Below, in pieces: positions 9,243-17,374 of a DNA stretch of 64,000 nt. Made by a program: the position numbers and the translations under genes. The stretch comes from an uncultured Eggerthellaceae bacterium (GTDB lineage: Bacteria; Actinomycetota; Coriobacteriia; Coriobacteriales; Eggerthellaceae). Position 1 is the stretch's first letter. Each line of letters starts with the position of its first letter. A model generated the notes under the pieces. It did not search any database. It was not told the origin of the DNA and saw nothing but the letters and a program-made list of their open reading frames with translations. Location: contig CAJUSF010000035.1 in NCBI GenBank assembly GCA_910588945.1, forward strand, positions 30,834 to 94,833, written 5' to 3'.

Positions 9243-10910
9243 CTATGACACCCAAGCGCCCTCGTCGGCCGACGAGACCAATTTCGCATATTTCGCGAGC
9301 ACACCATGATCATGCTTGGGCGCCGGCGCGACCCAAACCTGCTCTCTGCGCTTGAGCTCTTCTTCAGAGATATCAAGCGAAATAGTGCCGTGCTCGATAT
9401 CGATGCTTATCGGGTCACCTTCCTCGACAAGGGCGATAGGTCCTCCCGCCGCAGCCTCAGGACTCACATGTCCTATGGCAGGACCTTTGGTCGCACCGGA
9501 AAAGCGCCCGTCTGTTATTAGCGCCACGCTCGTGGACAGCCCCATGCCAACGATTGATGATGTAGGTGTGAGCATCTCGCGCATCCCCGGACCACCTTTA
9601 GGTCCCTCAAAGCGGATGACGACGACATCTCCGGGCACGATCAGGCCCGCATTGATCGCCTCGCACGCCTCTTGTTCGCTGTCAAACACGCGAGCGGGGC
9701 CGGTATGCGAAAGCATCGACGGCGCGACCGCAGACTTCTTCACAATCGAGCCGTTCGGTGCAAGGTTTCCATACAGCACTTTCAGCGCCCCTACAGGCGA
9801 GAAGGGCTCATCATGTCGACGACATACCTCACCATCGGCCGCTTTCGTGAAGTCATTGATATAGCTCGTCATAGGCCCCATACACGTGAGTGCGTCCATG
9901 TCCAAAAGACCGAGCTCAGCAAGCTCGTGCATCACAGTCGGGACGCCTCCGACCTCATACAGATCCGAAAGCGGGCGCGGACCAGAAGGCTGAAGCTTCA
10001 CCAAATGCGGCGTTCGCTCACTTGCGTGTTGCCAATCATCCATAGTGATGGGACACTCAGCCGCTTTGGCTATGGCTGTTAGATGAAGCACGGTGTTCGT
10101 GGAACCACCGAAGGCCATATCGCATTCCATAGCATTGTTGATAGAAGCGCGATTTATGATATCCTTCGCGCGAATACCCTTCTCGACGAGCTCCATGATC
10201 TTCATTCCTGCATGCTTGGCAAGTCGAAGACGCTCAGAATATACAGCCGGGATCGTGCCGTTTCCAGGAAGCGCGATACCGAGCGCTTCGCAAAGACAGT
10301 TCATGGAATTAGCCGTGAAAAGACCTGAGCAGCTTCCGCATGTGGGGCACGCCGTGTTCTCATAGTAGGCGAGCTCCTCTTCTGTCATACTGCCCGACAT
10401 CACGCTCGCAGCGCCGTCGAACAAGGTGTTCAAATCCGTGGTGGGACCGCATCCGCCAGGTTGCTTTCCGGCAAGCATGGGACCGCCTGAAACAAATACC
10501 GTCGGGATGTTCACACGAAGAGCACCGATCAACATGCCGGGGACCACTTTATCACAGTTAGGTATGCACACGATGCCATCAAAAGCATGACCCTGTACAG
10601 CGCATTCAAGCGAATCGGCGATGACCTCTCTTGATACCAGCGAATAATGCATGCCCTCATGGTTCATCGCGATGCCATCGCATACACCGATGGTGTTAAT
10701 CTCGAACGGAACACCGCCGGCCATATAGATCCCCGCTTTCACCGCATCGGCAATCTTGTCAAGCTCGGTATGGCCAGGAATTATGTCGTTTTTGGAATTA
10801 ATAACGGCGATGAAAGGACGATCCATCTCCTCGTCCGTAATGCCATCTGCCTTAAGAAGGCTTCTATGAGGCGCTCTTGCAACACCGCACTTGATCTGCT
10901 CGCTTCTCAT
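9243..10910 (-). CDS. ilvD: Dihydroxy-acid dehydratase
   Basis: This Fe-S enzyme dehydrates dihydroxy acids to the 2-keto acid precursors of valine and isoleucine. The N-terminus MRSEQIKCGVARAPHRSLL matches the family and decides the ATG at 10910. A TTG two codons upstream (10916) has better spacing to AGGAGG (10921-10926) and may be used instead. Cluster cysteines lie in NCDKVVPGM and CPTCGSCSGLFTANSMNC. It is the first gene of the operon, directly after an intrinsic terminator in its leader. Confidence 0.96.
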   Translation of the reverse strand: MRSEQIKCGVARAPHRSLLKADGITDEEMDRPFIAVINSKNDIIPGHTELDKIADAVKAGIYMAGGVPFEINTIGVCDGIAMNHEGMHYSLVSREVIADSLECAVQGHAFDGIVCIPNCDKVVPGMLIGALRVNIPTVFVSGGPMLAGKQPGGCGPTTDLNTLFDGAASVMSGSMTEEELAYYENTACPTCGSCSGLFTANSMNCLCEALGIALPGNGTIPAVYSERLRLAKHAGMKIMELVEKGIRAKDIINRASINNAMECDMAFGGSTNTVLHLTAIAKAAECPITMDDWQHASERTPHLVKLQPSGPRPLSDLYEVGGVPTVMHELAELGLLDMDALTCMGPMTSYINDFTKAADGEVCRRHDEPFSPVGALKVLYGNLAPNGSIVKKSAVAPSMLSHTGPARVFDSEQEACEAINAGLIVPGDVVVIRFEGPKGGPGMREMLTPTSSIVGMGLSTSVALITDGRFSGATKGPAIGHVSPEAAAGGPIALVEEGDPISIDIEHGTISLDISEEELKRREQVWVAPAPKHDHGVLAKYAKLVSSADEGAWVS

Positions 10911-10916
10911 CTGCAA

Positions 10917-11191
10917 CGCATCCTCCTAAAAAAAAGATCCCGGCAAGTAAAGGCTTTGCCAGGACATCGAGAATGCGGTGCATCCAACGAACTATAACGG
11001 TGTCACCGGTTCAGGTCTACTTGCCCTCAGAACAGAGCCGGTAAGCTATCTGCTCCGAAGTTTTTCTACTCCGAACTGCTCAGAGAGGAATGGATGCGAG
11101 CCCGACGCCGACTTCCAGTACCGACGGCTTTCTTCAAGACGGGTTTACGCTCATTCGCAACTCATCAACGCATTTCTTCTATTTGATTATT
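10917..11191 (-). promoter_or_regulatory. Structured ~275-nt leader RNA of the ilvDBNC operon
   Basis: A long non-coding leader separates a candidate promoter from ilvD. A segment GGCAAGTA (11025-11018) is perfectly complementary to TACTTGCC (10949-10942), the 3' arm of the attenuator, so it could act as an anti-terminator. Other helices include CTCTGAG with either of two copies of TTCGGAG, and GCATCCA (11097-11091) with TGGATGC (10985-10979). A T-box RNA is the first guess for a branched-chain operon. TTGATGAG near the 5' end and GGTGACACCG only loosely resemble T-box motifs, and no leader peptide rich in Ile, Val or Leu codons was found. The ligand is unassigned. Confidence 0.6.
10928..10964 (-). 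terminator. Intrinsic attenuator immediately upstream of ilvD
   Basis: On the minus strand TCCTGGCAA (10964-10956) pairs with TTGCCGGGA (10946-10938), a 9-bp stem including one G-T, followed by eight T residues (10935-10928). The ilvD SD begins two bases later. A terminator placed between a promoter and the SD of the first gene is the usual form of a transcription attenuator. Confidence 0.8.
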
Positions 11192-11197
11192 TTCGAA

Positions 11198-11226
11198 AGT
11201 ATACTCCTAAAAAACGGAGTTGTCGC
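11198..11226 (-). promoter_or_regulatory. Candidate sigma-A promoter for the ilvD operon
   Basis: GCGACA (11226-11221), a 17-bp spacer and TATACT (11203-11198) on the minus strand. The spacer contains the inverted repeat ACTCC/GGAGT around a T-run, which could also be the remnant terminator of the upstream transporter gene. Confidence 0.5.
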
Positions 11227-11238
11227 AAAAAAATCAGA

Positions 11239-12678
11239 TCAATTTCCAATGAAGGACATTATGCCGCACATCTCCCAAATAGGAACACTCAATATGAGAG
11301 CGAATAGGCATATCGAAAGATAGATCGCACAATACCGAGCCATCTCGGTCTGACGCACCATTTTGCCGTCCACAGCATAATAGGCGGCAAGATATATCGG
11401 ATTTTGATAAAGAGCGAACCACGAATTTGACATCACGTAGATGACGATGCCTACCACCCATGGGTTGATGCCCGATGAAAGCGACAGCGATACCAGAAAC
11501 GCCATAAGGATGTTGATGAGCGCTACGTCGGATACGATGATGAACCGAAGCATGACCGTTATAACTCCGAGACCGCCGACGAGCAGATAATGGTTGGCCG
11601 AGATCGACATGAAGATTGGATAGCATCTCTCTATGATCCACTGATCTATCCCAAGATAGGAGAACACACCAGCTATCCCCAGCACACAGCCTATGAAGAT
11701 AAGCGAATCCCATGCAAGGTTGTTCTTTATCTCTTTCATGCTCACAACGCCAAGCGCCACCATAGCGACCATCGCCGCAAGCGCGACCACGTGGGATTGG
11801 AGGTGATGATAAGGCTCGCTCATCCACAAGATGATGCATAGACCCACGATTATCGCCATCTTCTTCTCAACGGACGACATCGCGCTCTTTGGTTCTGCCT
11901 TACGAGCTCGCTTATGAACGCACGAGCTTCTCGATCCAAAGATCGGATCTCCTTTCGGTCTGTACAAAACGATTATCGCGATAAGATTTAGCACCGAGAT
12001 CACAACGAACCACGGGATCATGTAGACAGCCCACGTTAAAAGATCAAACCTTTGGGAGATCTGGGGCGGAAGCGTGGCGAGCAGAGCATATCCTGTGATC
12101 GATGCACTGACAACAACAGGCGCCACATTCCTTGCACCGGTATACATCGCAAGGAACAATCCTTCAGCTGGACGTTCTTTCATCTTATAGCCCATATCGG
12201 TGGCGATCTGCGCGCACAAAGGCGAAAGCAGTGTCATCTTCGCGGCAAGGGACGGGATAAACGGGCCTATGATCGTGCCTGCCGAGATAAGACCTAGAGC
12301 CTGCATGGCGAAAGTATTCGGAAAGATCCCCAGTATCTTTTGAGCCATTCGATGCATAAGGCCGCTTTTTTGCATGCCAAACCCAATCACGAACGCTGCC
12401 ACCAAAAGCCACCATGTCGACGTGGCAAAAGTATTAAACACGCTCGTTGTTGGCACACCGCATAACGCGATGAAAGATATACACATCGCAATGGCGATGA
12501 TGGATTCAGGAAGCACTTTGGCGATCCACATGATGATGCATGCCAGAAGAATGCCAAGCGCGCCAAGCGCCTGTGCGCTCAGCCCATCGAATGCATCCAG
12601 ATTTGGACCTATGATCGCGAATATAATGCCTACAGCAACGGCAATAATCGTGATCAGGATACGCTTTGATCTATCCAT
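11239..12678 (-). CDS. DASS/SLC13-family anion (dicarboxylate-type) symporter
   Basis: This is a polytopic membrane protein of 479 residues with about 12 hydrophobic segments. Its pattern is that of the divalent anion:sodium symporter family: an N-terminal half with ESIIAIAMCISFIALCGVP and the substrate-region motif FATSTWWLLVAAFVIGFGM, then a charged cytoplasmic loop (CVHKRARKAEPKSAMSS), then a repeat half with WDSLIFIGCVLGIAGVF. Relatives move citrate, malate, succinate or tartrate. The exact substrate and coupling ion are not readable. It lies after punA on the same strand with a 28-bp gap; no functional link to purine salvage is obvious. Confidence 0.85.
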   Translation of the reverse strand: MDRSKRILITIIAVAVGIIFAIIGPNLDAFDGLSAQALGALGILLACIIMWIAKVLPESIIAIAMCISFIALCGVPTTSVFNTFATSTWWLLVAAFVIGFGMQKSGLMHRMAQKILGIFPNTFAMQALGLISAGTIIGPFIPSLAAKMTLLSPLCAQIATDMGYKMKERPAEGLFLAMYTGARNVAPVVVSASITGYALLATLPPQISQRFDLLTWAVYMIPWFVVISVLNLIAIIVLYRPKGDPIFGSRSSCVHKRARKAEPKSAMSSVEKKMAIIVGLCIILWMSEPYHHLQSHVVALAAMVAMVALGVVSMKEIKNNLAWDSLIFIGCVLGIAGVFSYLGIDQWIIERCYPIFMSISANHYLLVGGLGVITVMLRFIIVSDVALINILMAFLVSLSLSSGINPWVVGIVIYVMSNSWFALYQNPIYLAAYYAVDGKMVRQTEMARYCAIYLSICLFALILSVPIWEMCGIMSFIGN

Positions 12679-12706
12679 GAAACGTGTTCGCCGAAATCGA
12701 GCTGCC

Positions 12707-13546
12707 CTAAATCCTCTTGATGATCGCCTGCATCAACAAGACAAAATCATGACTGCGCTGTTCGGCGACTTCCAATACCTCAACATCGTTAGGAGATGCA
12801 CCATCAACGCCACATGCCATATTCGAACAAAGCGACATTCCAAGCACACGCATGCCAACATGCCTTGCAGCGATGACCTCTTCACAGACCGACATTGCAA
12901 CGGTGTCAGCACCCCAACTCCTGAAAGCGCGGATCTCGGCCGGGGTCTCGAAGCTCGGACCCAAAAGTCCAAGATAGACACCTTCTTGAACAGGTATCCC
13001 AAAAGAGATAGCCTCATCCTTGGCTATTTTACGAAGTTCTCGATCATAAGCGTCAAGCATGCTGAAGAATCGAAATGCGATCTGGTCGGGTTCCATTCCC
13101 GCAACGGGGTTTCGCCCGGTGAAGTTGATATGATCGCTCATGATGCAAAAGTCTCCGACAGAGTAATTCTCGTTTATCGCCCCTGCGGCATTGGTCACAA
13201 TGATTGTATCCACACCAAGTTTATGCATCATCCAGACGGGAAATGCTACATCCTGCGAACTGTAGCCCTCATATCCATGAAGTCTTCCCTGCATGCAGAT
13301 GACCCATTTTCCTTCCGAGCGACCGATGACGAAGCGACCGACGTGACTCGTTGCGCTTGATGTCTTCATAAACGGCACATCAGCATATGGAACGAATATA
13401 GCATCTTCAAGCGTCTCAGCGAATGGACCAAGCCCAGAACCGAGGATGAGTCCGATCTCGGGCTCGATGCCTCCAAGGATGCCTCTCAAATAACCTGCTG
13501 CCTCATCAAGCTTTTCAACAAGCGCTTTCTCTTGCATCTCCATCAT
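12707..13546 (-). CDS. punA: Purine-nucleoside phosphorylase (trimeric PunA type)
   Basis: This enzyme splits purine (deoxy)nucleosides with phosphate to base plus (deoxy)ribose-1-phosphate, for salvage. The motifs GLILGSGLGPFAE, MQGRLHGYEGYSSQDVAFP, TNAAGAIN and SDHINFTGRNPV are those of the low-molecular-mass, MTAP-like class. The 279-residue length is normal. AGGAGAGG precedes two tandem ATG codons; the first, at 13546, overlaps the prmC stop by four bases, implying translational coupling. Confidence 0.94.
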   Translation of the reverse strand: MMEMQEKALVEKLDEAAGYLRGILGGIEPEIGLILGSGLGPFAETLEDAIFVPYADVPFMKTSSATSHVGRFVIGRSEGKWVICMQGRLHGYEGYSSQDVAFPVWMMHKLGVDTIIVTNAAGAINENYSVGDFCIMSDHINFTGRNPVAGMEPDQIAFRFFSMLDAYDRELRKIAKDEAISFGIPVQEGVYLGLLGPSFETPAEIRAFRSWGADTVAMSVCEEVIAARHVGMRVLGMSLCSNMACGVDGASPNDVEVLEVAEQRSHDFVLLMQAIIKRI

Positions 13547-14562
13547 CCTCTCCTGCGACCAATAAGGACTCGATCTTTACCCGCCAGATCCTTCACTATA
13601 CTCAGATCAGCAAAACCGTTATCTTGAGCAAATCGATATGCATCATCCAAAGTCGTCTCATGAAGCTCAACAGCTAAAATGCCCTCCGGCTTCAAAGCAG
13701 AAGTGCTCCACAACACGATGCGTCTGAATATATCAAGACCGTCCTTGCCGCCATCAAGCGCCAGTTCAGGCTCGAAATCGGTGACCTCGCAAGACAGCGA
13801 AGCGAGAACATCTGTTGGGATATAGGGCGGATTTGATATCACAGCATCGAATTTCCCTATAAGATCTTCCGTGATCGACTCACCCAGATCGCCCTTAAGC
13901 ACGCCTACTCGCTCACCGAGATCAAACGCATCGACGTTTTTCTTAGCAAGATCAACTGATAGATCAGATATATCGGTGGCTATCACATGTATGAGAGGAT
14001 GTTCGCTTGCAAGCGAACAAGCGATACAACCGCTACCCGTGCAAAGATCAGCAACAAGAAGGCTCTTCAGCTCGATCGCACCTGTGCCCGTCGGCTCATC
14101 GTTTTCGCAGACATTTGTAGATGTATTGTCATCATCGGATTCTCCGACAGCCTCAGATGAAGACATCTCTGCCAGAAACTCATTCGATCTGATCTTTTCA
14201 GGCTTCGGAAGCCTAGCTAGAAGCTCGCTCACAAGGACTTCTGTCTCCGGGCGAGGTATCAAAACGCCGGGAGTGACCTTGATATTCAAATACCTAAACG
14301 GTGCTTCACCTGTGATGTATTGAAGGGGCTCTCCAGCAGCACGTCTTTTCACACCGGAACGTAGCGAATCCAGTTCGTCTTTAGAGAGCGGACGGTCCAT
14401 CTGCATGAATAGCTCCGTGCGCGAGAGCCCGGTCGACTCGGATATGAGCCATTGCGTAGAGATGCGTGGGTTCGGATCGCCATGCGAGCCCAAATAGGAC
14501 TGCATCCACTGCATCATTCGCGCTATATCCCAGCCCTCTGTATCTTGAGCATTTCCCGACAT
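13543..14562 (-). CDS. prmC: Peptide-chain release factor glutamine methyltransferase, with acidic insert
   Basis: This SAM-dependent enzyme methylates the glutamine of the GGQ motif in release factors. It has the N-terminal helical domain, the GEPLQYITGEAPFR hinge, IPRPETEVLVSELL, the SAM-binding loop LCTGSGCIACSLA and the catalytic NPPY motif (residues 244-247). At 339 residues it is longer than the usual ~280 because of a Ser/Asp/Glu-rich insert at about residues 119-166, before the SAM loop. It follows prfA, whose product is its substrate, by 32 bp. Confidence 0.94.
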   Translation of the reverse strand: MSGNAQDTEGWDIARMMQWMQSYLGSHGDPNPRISTQWLISESTGLSRTELFMQMDRPLSKDELDSLRSGVKRRAAGEPLQYITGEAPFRYLNIKVTPGVLIPRPETEVLVSELLARLPKPEKIRSNEFLAEMSSSEAVGESDDDNTSTNVCENDEPTGTGAIELKSLLVADLCTGSGCIACSLASEHPLIHVIATDISDLSVDLAKKNVDAFDLGERVGVLKGDLGESITEDLIGKFDAVISNPPYIPTDVLASLSCEVTDFEPELALDGGKDGLDIFRRIVLWSTSALKPEGILAVELHETTLDDAYRFAQDNGFADLSIVKDLAGKDRVLIGRRRG

Positions 14563-14594
14563 CTCCCAGATCCGCCTACGAAATCTAAAGTGCG

Positions 14595-15668
14595 CTAGAC
14601 TGCAGCTTCGAGCTTTTGAGCTCGATCGGCCGCTTGCAAAGCGTTGATGACATCAATTAGCTTGCTACCTAACAAGACATCGTTATAACTTGAGTTGAAG
14701 CCGATCCTGTGATCGGTCACTCTATCCTGCGGACCGTTGTAGGTACGTATCTTCTCCGCACGATCCCCGGTACCGATCTGCGCTAAGCGCTCTGCGCCCT
14801 CTTGCGCTTGCTGCTCAGCGAGCATCTTCTCATAAAGCCTAGCGCGCAGAACGCTCATAGCAGCGATCTTGTTTTGCAGCTGAGACTTTTGATCCTGTGA
14901 TTGCACCACAAGACCTGTCGGGATATGCGTGATGCGCACGGCTGAGTCAGTGGTATTGACGCACTGTCCGCCCGGACCACCTGCGCGAAATACATCGATC
15001 CTTAGATCGTTTTCATTTATCTCAACTTCAACCTCATCAGCCTCTGGCAGAACAGCCACCGTAGCCGTAGATGTATGTATCCTGCCTTGGCTTTCCGTCT
15101 TTGGAACGCGCTGGACTCTGTGGACGCCAGACTCAAACTTCATCAGCGAATACACATGATCACCTTTGACCTTGAACTGGATCTCCTTATAGCCGCCGTT
15201 CTCCGATGCTGAAACATCAAGCGTTTCCGTCTTCCAGCCCTCACTTGAGGCGAACCTTTCATACATTTTGTACAAATCCCCGGCAAAGATCGCCGCCTCA
15301 TCTCCGCCAGCAGCGGCTCTGATCTCAACGATGATGTCCTTCTCATCTGCAGGATCCTGCGGTATGAGCATGATCTTGATCTCTTCTTCAAGACAAGGAA
15401 GCTTGCCCTCGATCGACGACAGCTCTTCTTGGGCAAATTCCTTCATATCAGGATCAGAGAGCATCTCTTTCGCCTCAGCCATATCGTTCACAAGACCAAC
15501 GTATTCCGATGCTTTCTTGGCGAGCGCTCCTTGATTTGCGTATTCTTTGGCCAGACGGTTATATTCTTTTTGATCAGCCAACACATCGGGATCTCCCATC
15601 TTCTTCTGAAGATCCTCATATGCCGCAAGGAATGTATCTAGCTTTTCTTTTAAGTCCATATCAGCCAT
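14595..15668 (-). CDS. prfA: Peptide chain release factor 1
   Basis: RF1 reads UAG and UAA and releases the nascent chain. The GGQ catalytic motif is at residues 233-235 (AGGPGGQCVNTTDSAV). The codon-recognition P-x-T motif (RVPKTESQGRIHTS) is at about 189-191, and IPTGLVVQSQDQKSQLQNK follows. The 357-residue length is standard and distinguishes it from RF2. Together with prmC it forms a substrate-modifier pair. Confidence 0.97.
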   Translation of the reverse strand: MADMDLKEKLDTFLAAYEDLQKKMGDPDVLADQKEYNRLAKEYANQGALAKKASEYVGLVNDMAEAKEMLSDPDMKEFAQEELSSIEGKLPCLEEEIKIMLIPQDPADEKDIIVEIRAAAGGDEAAIFAGDLYKMYERFASSEGWKTETLDVSASENGGYKEIQFKVKGDHVYSLMKFESGVHRVQRVPKTESQGRIHTSTATVAVLPEADEVEVEINENDLRIDVFRAGGPGGQCVNTTDSAVRITHIPTGLVVQSQDQKSQLQNKIAAMSVLRARLYEKMLAEQQAQEGAERLAQIGTGDRAEKIRTYNGPQDRVTDHRIGFNSSYNDVLLGSKLIDVINALQAADRAQKLEAAV

Positions 15669-15692
15669 GAAGTGGTTCCTTTTACTCAGACG

Positions 15693-15718
15693 TAGAAAAG
15701 CGCGCTAGAAAAGCGCGC
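15693..15718 (-). terminator. Terminator after trxB
   Basis: On the minus strand GCGCGC, loop TTTTCTA, GCGCGC, then TTTTCTA. The stem is self-complementary and GCGCGCTTTTCTA is repeated directly. It separates trxB from prfA. Confidence 0.65.
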
Positions 15719-15759
15719 CTGCTTTCAATTCATTCTATCAAATATGGACAAAGGACGCA

Positions 15760-16698
15760 TCAGTGGCTATCGATGAGATACTCCGAAACGCTCTCGATGC
15801 AGTTCGCTCCATCACCGACGGCTGTCGTCACTTGGCGAAGACGCTTCGTGCGTGCATCGCCGGCGACAAAAATGCCAGGTGCGCTAGTGCAGCATGACTC
15901 ATCAGCAACCACATAGCCCCGCTGATCGAGCTCCACCATATCGCATAGAAACTCAGTATTAGGAACGGTGCCTATAGCGACGAACAGCGCAGAGACATCA
16001 AGAAAGCGGATCTCGTCCGATATCCTGTTTCTGACATCGACTCCGCACAGAGATCCATCCTCATCCGATATTCTCTCGACGATGCTGTTCCAAAGTATCT
16101 CAACGTTATCAAGTTCTTTGACGCGATCGTGATATATGGCCGTGGCGCGAAGAACATCGCGTCGCACGACCATATAGACCTTCCTACAAATCCTTGAGAG
16201 ATAGATCGCATCGGCAACCGCAGTATCACCACCACCGACGATGACAACATCCTTATCCCTGAAGAAATTACCATCGCATGTAGCGCAATATGACACACCG
16301 GAACCTGTAAGTTCAAGCTCCTTATCGATACCGAGTTTGGCCGGTCTGGCTCCTGTAGCAACGATAATGCTACGTGCGCGGACATCACCAAACGCGCATT
16401 TTAGCGTCTTTGCATCATCGCTATCTTCGATCGATAAGACCTCATCATAGACGATCTCAGCACCGAAAGACTGCGCCTGTTCGAGCATCGTCTCTGAAAG
16501 ATCGAAACCGCTTGTGGATTCGGAATAACCGGGATAATTCTCCAAGTGCTCCGTCTGGGCCATCTGCCCTCCGGCAGAGACGCTCTCGATGATGACGCTG
16601 GACAACCCCGATCTCGCCCCATAGATAGCTGAGGTAAGTCCCGCCGGACCTCCGCCTATGATGGCAACATCGTATATCCGATCTTCATTTTCGCTCAT
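15760..16698 (-). CDS. trxB: Thioredoxin reductase
   Basis: This NADPH-dependent FAD enzyme reduces thioredoxin. FAD-binding GGGPAGLTSAIYGARSG lies near the N-terminus, redox cysteines C138 and C141 are in SYCATCDGNFF, the NADPH-binding motif is GGGDTAVADAIYL, and GIFVAGDARTKRLRQV is the C-terminal FAD contact. At 312 residues it is the low-molecular-weight type. It lies 64 bp after trxA on the same strand, so substrate and enzyme are probably co-transcribed. Confidence 0.97.
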   Translation of the reverse strand: MSENEDRIYDVAIIGGGPAGLTSAIYGARSGLSSVIIESVSAGGQMAQTEHLENYPGYSESTSGFDLSETMLEQAQSFGAEIVYDEVLSIEDSDDAKTLKCAFGDVRARSIIVATGARPAKLGIDKELELTGSGVSYCATCDGNFFRDKDVVIVGGGDTAVADAIYLSRICRKVYMVVRRDVLRATAIYHDRVKELDNVEILWNSIVERISDEDGSLCGVDVRNRISDEIRFLDVSALFVAIGTVPNTEFLCDMVELDQRGYVVADESCCTSAPGIFVAGDARTKRLRQVTTAVGDGANCIESVSEYLIDSH

Positions 16699-16762
16699 GC
16701 TGTTTGCTTTCTATTGCTTAGACTGCACAAAGCGCTTGATACCGCAGTTGCACATCGGCGAT

Positions 16763-17071
16763 CTAGCGCAAGAGCTCCAACAAGGCCGCTTTGGGCTGAA
16801 GCCCGACGGTCTTTTTCTTGATAGAGCCGTTCTCAAAAGAGATTATAGTCGGCACAGAGCTTACGCGGAACTCCGCTGCGATATCCGGTGATTGGTCGAT
16901 ATCAACCTTGTAGACATACGCTTTGCCTTCGACCTCCGAGGATATCTCGTCGATAATCGGCCCAAGACGCTTGCATGGTCCGCACCAAGTTGCGAAAAAA
17001 TCCACCAAAACAGGCTTATCTGCATCGAGCACCTTTGCTTTGAAGTCTGAAGAGTTGACAACTTCGCTCAT
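16763..17071 (-). CDS. trxA: Thioredoxin
   Basis: This small cytosolic disulfide reductant has active site FFATWCGPCKRLGP with cysteines at residues 30 and 33, and the cis-proline segment SSVPTIISFENG. The start at 17071 (MSEVVNSSDF) is preferred over one 7 codons upstream because AAGGAG is then at proper distance. The 102-residue length is normal. It is the first gene of the trxA-trxB pair. Confidence 0.96.
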   Translation of the reverse strand: MSEVVNSSDFKAKVLDADKPVLVDFFATWCGPCKRLGPIIDEISSEVEGKAYVYKVDIDQSPDIAAEFRVSSVPTIISFENGSIKKKTVGLQPKAALLELLR

Positions 17072-17264
17072 TTTTATCTCCTTAAAATCCATTTACTGAC
17101 ACATTTGAATCGCGTCGCATCCATTCGATAGACCAACATCAATCCCAGTGCTTCCCTGCCTCTAATGGCAATGATGAATGTTAAATATAGTTATATCTCC
17201 CACGATTGATCACTCGTTAACAAACTGGAATAATTGCGACGATGATCTTGACGATAAATGCGCG

Positions 17265-17300
17265 ATGCTTGCTTAGCATGTACGCAAGCTAAGCAAGCAT
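17265..17300. repeat. Perfect 13-bp inverted repeat in the thrS-trxA gap
   Basis: ATGCTTGCTTAGC (17265-17277) and GCTAAGCAAGCAT (17288-17300) form a 13-bp stem with a 10-nt loop. A second, weaker hairpin (GCGACGGC at 17311-17318 with GCCGCCGC near 17338-17345) lies nearer thrS. Neither has a U-tract on the minus strand. They may end thrS transcripts or be an operator for trxA. The rest of the 303-bp gap (17072-17374) shows AT-rich promoter-like sequence but nothing firm. Confidence 0.55.
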
Positions 17301-17374
17301 TACATTCGAAGCGACGGCCGGAAGCAAAATGTACCTAGCCGCCGCCTGTCTGTCCATATTGGTACGATAAATCC

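Noticed and set aside
10990..11020. Firm T-box call at GGTGACACCG
   Set aside because: The canonical TGGNACCGCG is not matched, and a specifier codon could not be placed with confidence; kept only as a candidate leader.
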